From positions 17,911,915-17,975,914 of the forward strand of contig NC_058165.1 of NCBI RefSeq assembly GCF_020080835.1: 64,000 nt of DNA, written 5' to 3'. Under the pieces are notes generated by a model, which made no database searches, was not told where the DNA came from, and saw nothing but the letters and a program-made list of their open reading frames with translations. The DNA is from Cotesia glomerata. Its lineage: Eukaryota; Arthropoda; Insecta; Hymenoptera; Braconidae. Shown here one piece after another: positions 31,322 to 42,900 of this stretch; the stretch's first letter is position 1, and the number at the start of each line of letters is the position of its first letter. The position numbers and the translations under genes were made by a program.

Positions 31322-31382
31322 ATGAGGAATATTTATTGTTTTTATGGTGTATTGCAATTTTTTGTGATTTTGCAATTTTCAC
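31322..31382 (+). CDS. ADAM17: ADAM17 exon 1 (signal peptide)
   Basis: MRNIYCFYGVLQFFVILQFS then a GTGAGT donor. Hydrophobic, no charged residue after position 2. Phase fits exon 2 exactly. Chosen because it is the only hydrophobic ATG-led exon with a donor upstream of the prodomain. Confidence 0.75.
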
Positions 31383-34300
31383 GTGAGTCATTTTTTATTA
31401 TTATTATTTGTATTTTTATTTAGGACACTAAAATTATCTAGACTGCTAATTTTTTACAAGTTTTTAATAAAATAATATTAAAGTTAGCTGTCACTTGAAT
31501 ATTTTTTTATTTTATTTAACAAAAAAATTTGTTCCAAAAAATTATTTTTAAAAAATTGCATTTTTAATTTATTAAATTTTCTAAATGTCAATTTTTTTTA
31601 TTTTTTTTTTTATGCAGTAATTTATTTAATAATAATAAAGTTAGCCGACATTTTTAATTGTTTTATTTTGCTCAATTTATTAAATTACAACTAAAAAATA
31701 TTTTTAAAAAATTGCACTTATAGTTTTTGAAGTTTTTAATAAATGTAAAATTTTTTTTTATTCTTTTGTAATAATTCTTCAATAAAAAAAATCATAAAAA
31801 ATTTTAGATGTCGGCTAACTTTATTTTCATATTTATTTATGAAAAAAAATTCTTAAAATTATTCAATATCTGCTAAATTAATTTTGATTTTATAAATTAT
31901 TGTGAAATTTTAATAAAAAAAAAATTCTATATTTAGAAATTGAAAAAAATTACAAGTGCAAATTTTTAGAAATAAGTATTTTTAGTCTCATTTCTATTTT
32001 ATAATTTATATTTTAGTTTTATAATTTTATTTTATATCTTAGAACTCAGAGGATCTTTAAATTTCTGTGAAGAAAGTCCTGTCATGCATAAAAAAAAAAA
32101 AGTTAATATTGATTTTTAAAAAATCTATTTTTTTTCTTAAATTAATTTAAGAAGAATTTCAAAATTTTTTACTTTTTTTTCTCGTGAAAAAAAAAAAATT
32201 TAATAAAAATTTTATTTCCAAAAAATTTGAAAAATTATAATTTTTCAAAAATATTTTTTTAATAAATTTAAAAAATAAAGATCAAAAAATTTTTTTAAAT
32301 CTGCTTATTTTAGTATCATGTTTTCTTACAAAAAATAATTTTTTTATTTTCTATTAAATATAATTTATAACTAGCAACCTTGCAATCACTATGTGGTCCC
32401 GTGACTTATGAATCATAAGTAAATAAAATTTTACTTTATTAAATAATGACTTTGGTTAAATTGCACTGTACTTTTTTAACTATTGAGATTTTTAAAGATA
32501 TAAGTTAATCCTGACGTTACACTCATCAAGAGCTTTCATTTGAGTACCCACATGCATTTTTGATATATTTTTCATGCATACATATATATAATATATATAA
32601 ATATATGAAAAATTGGTGTAGGTACTCAAATAAAAGGTCTCGATGCGTGTAATGTCAGGGTGAGCTTATATCTCCGAAAATGTCAATAATTAAGTAATTA
32701 TACTGTATTTTGTCAACTTATGATATTTTTTAAGATATAAGCTCATTCCGATGTTACACTCATCAAGAGCTTTCATTTGAGTACCCACATGCATTTTTGA
32801 TATATTTATCATATATACATATATAAAATATATATAAATATATGAAAAATTGATGTGGGTACTCAAATGAAAGGCCTCGATGAGTGTAATCTCAAGGTGA
32901 GTTTATATCTTTAAAAATGTCAATAATTAAGAAATTATATTGTATTTTGTCAACTTACAATATTTTTAAAGATATAAGCTCATTCCGATGTTACGCTCAT
33001 CGAGAGCTTTCATTTGAGTATCCTCATGCATTTTTGATATATTTATCATAAATACATATATAAAATATATATAAATATATGAAAAATTAATGTGGGTGTT
33101 CAAATTAAAGGTCTTGATGAGTGTAATGTCGGGATGTGCTTATCTCTTAAAAAATGTCAATAGTTGACATGATACAATGTAATTACTTAATTATTGAAAT
33201 TTTTAAAGATATAAGCTCATCCCGATGTTACACTCATTGAGACCTTTCATTTGAATACCCACATTGCATTTTTTATATATTTCATAAATATGGTATTTAT
33301 GAAATATATATAGTATATAAAATATATGAAAAATTGATGTGGGTACTCAAATGAAAGGTCTCGTTGAGTGTAATGTCAGGGTGAGCTTATATCTTTAAAA
33401 ATGTCAATAATTAAGAAATTATATTGTATTTCGTCAACATGATATTTTTAAAGATATAAGCTCATTCCGATGTTACACTCATCAAGAGCTTTCATTTGAG
33501 AATCCTCATGCATTTTTGATATATTTATCATAAATACATATATAAAATATATATAAATATATGAAAAATTGATGTGGGTATTCAAATGAAAGGTCTTGAT
33601 GAGTGTAATGTCGGGATGTGCTTATCTCTTAAAAAATGTCAATAGTTGACATGATACAATGTAATTTCTTAATTATTGAAATTTTTAAAGATATAAGCTC
33701 ATCCCGATGTTACACTCATTGAGACCTTTCATTTGAATACCCACATGGCATTTTTTATATATTTCATAAATATGGTATTTATGAGATATATATAGTATAT
33801 AAAATATATGAAAAATTGATGTGGGTACTCAAATGAAAGGCCTCGATGAGTGTAATCTCAAGGTGAGTTTATATCTTTAAAAATGTCAATAATTAAGAAA
33901 TTATATTGTATTTTGTCAACTTATAATATTTTTAAAGCTATAAGCTCATTCCGATGTTACGCTCATCGAGAGCTTTCAGTTGAGTACCCACATGAATTTT
34001 TGATATATTTTTTATACATACATATATATAATATATATAAATATATAAAATATATGAAAAATTGATGTGGGTACTCAAATGAAAGGTCTCGATGAGTGTA
34101 ACATCGGGATGAGCTTATATCTTAAAAAATGTCAATGGTTCACAAGATACAAGGTCATTTCTTAATTATGTATCTAGAGATAATTTTCGAATGCAGCATA
34201 AATAGCTATCATCATAAATTGACTATTGGTGAGAATGATATGATACCTTGAAAAGACCCTACTCCAGGTCAAGATTTTTCCAACAATACCAAATTTAACC

Positions 34301-36911
34301 ATAAAAACCCATTTTATCATATAAATACACTGGCCACAAAATTTTGCTCATTCTCTTCATAATATAGATTAATAAAATTTCCAGACACACTGCATCAAAA
34401 CCTAAAGTATTATGAAACATTGCACGTCCGTCACCTGGAGCACAACATAGTCAAACGAGGAACCCAACACGGCAGTCACCCGTACAATAAAATAAACCAG
34501 GTAGAATTTTACGCTCACGGTCGTCACTTTCGGCTGATTCTGACCCCGCGGAAGGAAGTGATCCACTCAAAATTCAAAGCCTACGAGGTTAATGCCGACG
34601 GAGAGGAAAATCCGTCCACCTGGACCACGAGAGCTTCTACCACGGCCGCGTCTTCGGAGAACTGGACTCCCATGCCCAGGTTCATATTGACGAGGGTGTT
34701 ATTACCGGCAGTATTACTATCTCAGATGAAACTTACCACATTGAGCCATCCTGGAGACATCTTCCACACCTCGGGAACGACTCGATGATTATTTATAAGG
34801 CTTCTGATGTTAAGCTCAGTTGGGAGCACGTCGAGAATGGAGAAGGTCATACTCATGGCGTACCAAAAACTGATGCGGGTATATTAAATGAAAATATAGA
34901 TGATGGGGATGATGATCAAGATCAGGGTGAAGATTTTGAAAAGGTTGAAATTACGTTCAGAAGAAGACAAGGTCATTATAATAATGAGACCGACTCGAGA
35001 TAAATTATCAAGGTTTGATTATAATTTATAATAATATTATTATTATTATTGAGCAACCTGATATGATAACTATGCACAGAAAGAAAAATTTCTTCCAACT
35101 GGAGAGCAAAATTAACTTGGCATAAAACCCATTTTATCATATAAATACACTGGCCACAAAATTTTGCTCATTCTCTTCATAATATAGATTAATAAAATTT
35201 CCAGACACACTGCATCAAAACCTAAAGTATTATGAAACATTGCACGTCCGTCACCTGGAGCACAACATAGTCAAACGAGGAACCCAACACGGCAGTCACC
35301 CGTACAATAAAATAAACCAGGTAGAATTTTACGCTCACGGTCGTCACTTTCGGCTGATTCTGACCCCGCGGAAGGAAGTGATCCACTCAAAATTCAAAGC
35401 CTACGAGGTTAATGCCGACGGAGAGGAAAAATCCGTCCACCTGGACCACGAGAGCTTCTACCACGGCCGCGTCTTCGGAGAACTGGACTCCCATGCCCAG
35501 GTTCATATTGACGAGGGTGTTATTACCGGCAGTATTACTATCTCAGATGAAACTTACCACATTGAGCCATCCTGGAGACATCTTCCACACCTCGGGAACG
35601 ACTCGATGATTATTTATAAGGCTTCTGATGTTAAGCTCAGTTGGGAGCACGTCGAGAATGGAGAAGGTCATACTCATGGCGTACCAAAAACTTGCGGGTA
35701 TATTAAAGAAGTTGTAGATGATGGGGATGATGATCAAGATCAGGGTGAAGATTTTGAAAAGGTTGAAATTACGTTAGAAGAAGACACGGATTATAATAAT
35801 GAGACCGACTCGGATAAATTATCAAGGTTTGATTATAATTTATAATAATATTATTATTATTATTAGCAACCTGTAGTAACTATGCACAGAAAGAAAAATT
35901 TCTTGACTGGAGAACAAAATTCTTGGCTCAAGAAAATTTTCGGGTGTCTGAAGGAAGACCGAAGTTGTATTGGCCGAAGTAAAAATTTTTCTTGAAATTC
36001 TACACGGAAAAAAGTAAACTGTAATAAATAACAGTCGATTTATAATAAGTAATGATCAACTGCTAAAAATTACCATTTCAAACAGTAAAATCGTGATATT
36101 ACTATTCACTTTATAATATTTACCATTTAAACATTACAATTTACTCTTTACATGGAAGAAAATACTATTTCAAACAGTAATATTCGCTATATAAATATCT
36201 AAAATGTTAAAGTATAATAATTAAGAATTCAGACTTTGATATTTATCATTTCGTACCTAAAAAATGATCTTATGATATGTAAAAAGTATAAAATAAAGTT
36301 AGTAAATTTCAAATACAAGCAACGTCAATATTTACAAAGTAAAATGGTAAATTTTAAACGCAACGCTAAAAATCAAACTGTAATTATTGACTTGCTTGGA
36401 CTGGTAAAATGTATATTGCACGCCTCATAGCGCGAAGCGCGTGAGGTTGTGCTTTATACTCGACTCGTCAAGGTCAAGCAATTTTGTGATCTTTAAATGC
36501 CTCTATCACAACCATATTACACTTATACAATGATATAAGTAGATGTACACCGAAAAAACACTTAAATTAAACCATCTTTTTACTTTCTAAAATCATTTCA
36601 TGCTGCTATTTTTGAAAAAACGTTTTGAAAAAAATTTTACGTGGACGTCCGGATGTCACCCCATTTTGAATGTACCAACGATTACTACCGAACTAATTGA
36701 TATTTCAAGACCGGACTTTTTTTATTAGTTTAAGGATTCGATTAAATGGGTCCGTATTTCATATCAGTAGCCTAGTTTACGTATTTTTAGTAGATTTTAT
36801 AAAAATCTAACTATTGCAACCGTCCTCATGACGCAACTTTGAAAAAATTTAGTCGTTTTCTGACTCAGTTTGTCGAGCTGAGTCAGAAAATGTATATAGT
36901 TCAAAAGTTTA

Positions 36912-36991
<80 letters not shown>

Positions 36992-39900
36992 GGAGATAAT
37001 ATCGAGCTAGGTTTTCCTAGAGATAGAGAAATTCCCAATATTTTAGTTTGTCTGTTAGTTTTAAGCAAAATTGTAAAGTATAGAATATTTAATAATTATT
37101 TATAACTTAAGCCGATTATAATTTTTATGGTTATGGCAATGGGCTTGAGTCCGGAGTGACAATGGTCACCAAACGTAGCTGAGGTCACAGGATAGAAGTA
37201 AAAAGTATACAGTTAAAGATATCGACAGACAATGAGGGCTGTCGAAATATTTTTTGAGAGAAGGAGTACTTAGGGTACTGAGACGAGCAGTTCTCGTTGA
37301 GCATTGATCAAGTAAAGACATCGAATATATCCTGCTGACCCCGGATTCGTTCTCGGTCTCATTCCCCAGCACTTTTACCTTGTATATTAATTACATTTGG
37401 ATAATTAATCGTCGTATTGTTTATACAAGTTAGCGTATATTTTAATTCAAAATTTAGATGTGTTATATTTTAATTATTCTAAATTAATAAATAATTGAAT
37501 AAACGAATTCAATGGACTGCTGTAATAACGCCCCTAATAATGCTTTTTCCGACATATATATATATATATATATATTTATACGATATAACGCGGCTTGTCA
37601 GCACGATAGCGTTTTCAATTTATAACCGATTCTTCTCAAACTCAACATGCTTTATCTATCGATCAAGACCAAGGTTAAGTTCGAAGATGAGCTTAATCGG
37701 GCGAGTAATTTGGAAATGACAGGATTTTGAAATTTTGAAAATCGTAAAATTGATGTTTTACTACTTCAACTTGATATAATTACTGATCGAGACAAGATAT
37801 CAAAATTCGGTAAAATGCATCGTAAAGCTCTTTTAATAAGCTTCAATTTCCACTACTCAAAAGTGGTAATAGTCTCAATATTACTCCTTTTAGAATTCGT
37901 AGAAAACAGTTTTACTGTTGCAGCCGTTTTAGAATTATTGTCTGCATCATAGCTTAATCATGATGTAAATTCAATAATTACGGTAATGATTAGTCTTTCG
38001 TGTAAAGTTTTCAGGTAATTCGTCAGTAAATATGTCACAAATTAGTTCTATATATTGTTTTCTTCAATTAAAATTTTATCCGGTTTCAAACATCTGATTG
38101 ATTTGCAAATTGTTGTTCCTAAGCAGTTATTTAAAATTTAGTCATTTATAATTCAAATTTTATAATCTTTGCAATTCTTTGAGAAACTTTTTCTTCAAAA
38201 GTTAATTTTTTTTCCAAAATTTGTTCTAAATAGTTTTAAATTTATTATTGAATTTTGTTTTTAATTCATAAATAAGTTATACATTATTGATGTTATTATA
38301 TTATTTTATTAAAAATCAATTTTCTTTATTTGAAAAATCTACTTCCATTTCGGCTGCCGAATGGCCTTTTATCTTTTTTTTAAATATCGGCACCTTTTTT
38401 TCTTGTCATATGCGCACGCAGTCTAAAAAAATCTAGCTTGATCAAGTGGCGCCATAGTTTTTACGTGACAAATAAGAAAAGTTCGTTTGGCTTTGTACGG
38501 TTCTAGTGAATTTTGATAAAAATCCAATTTAAAAAAAAAATACGTAAACTAGGCCACTGATATTAAATACGGACCCAGTTCATCAAATTCTTAAACTAAT
38601 AAAAAAGGTCCGGTCTTGAAATATCAATTTGTTCGGGAGTAATCGTTGGTACATCCAAAATGGGGTGACATCCGGACGTCCACGTAAAATTTTTTTCAAA
38701 ACGTTTTTTTTTTCAAAATAGCAACATGAAATGATTTTAGAAAGTAAAATATGGTTTAATTTAAGTGTTATTTCGGTGTACATCTACTTATATTATTGTA
38801 TAAGTGTAATATGGTTGTGATAGAGGCATTTAAAGATCACAAAATTGCTTGACCTTGACGAGTCGAGTATAAAGCACAACCTCACGCGCTTCGCGCTATG
38901 AGGCGTGCAAAAAATTTGATTTTCGCGGGTTTCTATTTTCAAGGCGATTTATTAATGTGGGTAATGATTTTAAAGGAAATTTTATTTTATTCAACCTCAT
39001 CTAATTCAACCGTTGTTATTATCACAAAATTAATATTTCAGAACAAAAAGACAAGCCGAAACCTACGAATACACCCCAACAAAAACCCGCTGTCCTCTAT
39101 TACTAGTAGCGGACTACAGATTCTACCAAGAAATGGGCGCAAGTAGCACAAAGACAACCATAAACTACCTGATAAGCCTAATCGACCGAGTGCACAAGAT
39201 CTACAACGACACACTCTGGCAGGACAGATTAGAACAGGACGGCTTCAAGGGAATGGGGTTTGTGATAAAGAAGATAGTAGTCCACAGCGAGCCGACCCGA
39301 GTCCGAGGTGGAGACACCCACTATAACATGATCCGCGAAAAATGGGACGTCCGTACTTTGTTGGAAGTGTTTAGCCGCGAGTACAGCCACAAAGATTTCT
39401 GCTTGGCTCATTTGTTCACTGATTTAAAATTCGAGGGCGGAATTCTGGGGCTGGCTTACGTCGGCTCTCCCCGGAGGAATTCCGTCGGAGGAATTTGCAC
39501 TCCGGAGTACTTTAAAAATGGCTACACTCTGTACTTAAACTCCGGATTAAGCTCCAGCAGGAATCATTACGGGCAGCGAGTTATCACCAGAGAAGCTGAT
39601 TTAGTGACTGCTCATGAGTTCGGACACAATTGGGGCTCCGAGCACGACCCAGATGTCACTGAATGCAGCCCCAGTGCAAGTCAAGGCGGCTCTTATTTAA
39701 TGTACACCTACAGTGTCAGCGGGTATGATGTTAACAATAAAAGATTCTCTCCTTGTAGCTTGAGGTCCATCAAGAAAGTCCTCCAGGCTAAATCTGGAAG
39801 GTGCTTCAGCGAGCCTGAGGAGTCTTTCTGTGGGAATTTGAGGGTTGAAGGCGATGAAGAGTGTGATGCAGGGTTGCTGGGCACTGAGGACAATGATGCT

Positions 39901-42900
39901 TGCTGTGATAAAAATTGCAAGCTCAGGAGGAACCAGGGTGCTGTTTGCAGTGATAAGAATTCTCCTTGTTGTCAGAATTGTCTGTTCATGCGACTCGGGA
40001 CTAAGTGCAGGGATGCTCAGTATGCTACTTGTGAGCAGGAGTCCAGGTGCACTGGAGCTTCCAGTGAGTGTCCTAGGTCCCCGCCGATGAAGAATGGCAC
40101 TGCTTGCTTGGAGAGGGGACAGTGCAGGCTTGGGAAGTGTGTTCCTTATTGCGAGACTCAGGGGTTGCAGAGTTGCATGTGTGATATTAGTAAGTATATC
40201 CATTAAATTATTCTATATTTATTTTATTGTGATACTGAAAATTTTTGAGTAATTAATTGGAGCAAAAAAAATTTATTTTAAAAATTTTGTGTTTAGAAGC
40301 TTTAATAAATTATGCAATTTTTTAAAAATATTTTTTAGACCTAGTTGATTATTAAAAAAAATTTTTTTTGTAATAATTTTTGAGGAATAAATTGGTGCAA
40401 GAAAAATTTATTTAAAAAATTTCATATTTAGAAGCTCTAAAGAATTATAAATTTAATATTTTGTAGACCTATTTGATTTAATGTAAAAAAATTATTTATT
40501 AAAAATTCATAAAATTTATTATATATTAATAAATATCAGCGTTTATGAAAAAAAAAATTATTGATTTTCATAGCGGGAAGTTAAAAAAAAATTACTTTGT
40601 TTGGGAATCGAACATTGGACCTTTGTAAATTCTTTTGGTTAATTTAAATACTCAGATTTTAGAATTCTAACTGTGAGAGCCGTAGCCACCTGGTGGATTT
40701 TTTTAAAACTAACTTTTTGATCCAATTTATTTTTAATTATAAAATGTAATTTTTATGATACTAGTGAAATTATTTATTAAAAATTCATAAAATTTAATAA
40801 ATAGTATCAGTGTTTATACGTAAAAAAAATAATTACTTTGTCTACAAATCGAATTCTGGACCTCTGTGAATTTTTTTTTGATTGGTTTAAATACTCAGAT
40901 TTTAGAATTTTAACTATGAGACCCATAGACACCTAGTGGAATTTTTTTAAACTAACTTTTTATCTAATTTATTGTCAAATTTACTTTTTATAACACTGAT
41001 AAAATAATTTATTAATTACTAGTAACCTTGCAATCACTATGTGACTTGTGAACTATAAGAAATTAAAATGTTGTTTTATTAAATAATCACTTTTGTTAAA
41101 TTGCAATGTACTTTTTTAAATATTGACGTTTTTAATGATATAAGTTCATTCCGATGTTACACTCATCAAGAGCTTTCATTTGAGTACCCACATCGAAATT
41201 TTTATTGCACGCCTCATAGCGCGAAGCGCGATGAGGTTGTGCTTTATACTCGACTCGTCAAGGTCAAGCAATTTTGTGATCTTTAAATGTCTCTATCACA
41301 ACCATATTACACTTATACAATAATATAAGTAGATGTACACGGAGAAAACACTCAAATTAAACCATCTTTTACTTTCTAAAATCATTTCATGTAGCTATTT
41401 TGAAAAAAAAACGTTTTGAAAAAAATTTTACGTGGACGTCCGGATGTTACCCCATTTTGGATGTACCAATGATTACTCCCGAACAAATTGATATTTCAAG
41501 ACCGGACTTTTTTTATTAATTTACGAATGCGATGAACTGGGTCCGTATTTCATATCAGTAGCCTAGTTTACGTATTTTTTTTTTAATTGAATTTTTATTA
41601 AAATTTATTACGATATAACCGTACAAAGACAAACGAATTTTTCTTATTTGTCACGTTAAAACTATGGCGCCAATTGATAAAGCTAGATTTTTTTAGACTG
41701 CGTGCGCATATAACAAGAAAAAAGGGCGCTGATATTTAAAAAAAAAAAATACTCTGTAAGAAATTACTTAATTATAATTTTCTTTTTTTTATCAATTACA
41801 CAATTTATTTTTCTTAAAAATGAATGAGCGTTATGAGGCGTGTACTTTTGGATTTTTCAAACTTTATTTTATATATGGTATTTGTTAAATATGTAAATAT
41901 ATAAAATATATGAAAAATTTATGTGGGCACTCAAATGAAAGCTCTCGATGAGTATAATATCGGGATGAGCTTATATCTTTAAAAATGTCAATAGTTCACA
42001 AGATACAAGGTAATTTCTTAATTATTGATATTTTTAGAGATATAAGCTCATCCCGATGTTACACTCATCAAGACCATTCATGTAAGTACCCACATGACAA
42101 TTTTTATATATTTTATATATATGGTATGTGTGAAATATGTAAATATATAAAATATATGAAAAATTGATGTGGGTACTCAAATGAAAGCTCTCGATAAGTG
42201 TAATATTGGGATGAGCTTATATCTTTAAAAATGTCAATAGTTCCCAAGATGCAAGCTAATTTCTTAATTATTGACATTTTTAGAGATATAAGCTCATCCC
42301 GATGTTACACTCATCAAGACCTTTCATTTAAGTACCCACATGGCAATTTTTATATATTTTATATATATGGTATTTGTGAAATATATAAATATATAAAATA
42401 TATGAAAAATTGATGTGGGTACTCAAATGAAAGCTCTCGATAAGTGTAATATCGGGATGAGCTTATATCTTTAAAAATGTCAATAGTTCACAAGATACAA
42501 TGTAATTTCTTAATTATTGACATTTTTAGAGATATAAGCTCATCCCGATGTTACACTCATCAAGACCTTTCATTTAAGTACCCACATGGCAATTTTTATA
42601 TATTTTATATATATGGTATTTGTGAAATTTGTAAATATATAAAATATATGAAAAATTGATGTGGGTACTCAAATGAAAGCTCTCGATAAGTGTAATATTG
42701 GGATGAGCTTATATCTTTAAAAATGTCAATAGTTCCCAAGATGCAAGCTAATTTCTTAATTATTGACATTTTTAGAGATATAAGCTCATCCCGATGTTCA
42801 TTAAGTGGGCTTTCATTTAAGGTACCCACATTTTTATATATTTTATATATATGGTATTTGTGAAATATATAAATATATAAAATATATGAAAAATTGATGT

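Larger units (their letters stand above)
36418..38908. mobile_element. R foldback element with ~370-bp TIRs, 2.5 kb
   Basis: GCACGCCTCATAGCGCGAAG at 36418, inverted at 38889-38908. Arms 36418-36790 and 38535-38908 pair almost fully (TACACTTATACAATGATATA, GTGGACGTCCGGATGTCACC, GACCGGAC). The interior holds an expanded AT tract and a solo LTR. Other R copies: 41207-41843, 56381-56812, 61884-62325. No transposase ORF. Confidence 0.85.
35827..39041 (+). other. ADAM17 intron 2
   Basis: Filled by an ACACGG-ended repeat (36002-36417), the R1 foldback (36418-38908) and a solo LTR. No other exon seen. Confidence 0.8.

Noticed and set aside
36839..37105. 88-codon ORF
   Set aside because: AT microsatellite plus the edge of a solo LTR.
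38583..38783. Conserved 66-84-codon ORF in every R arm (also 56432-56686, 62008-62268)
   Set aside because: Similarity is explained by arm conservation at DNA level; the peptide has no recognisable motif and frames break in the 36418 and 41207 copies.
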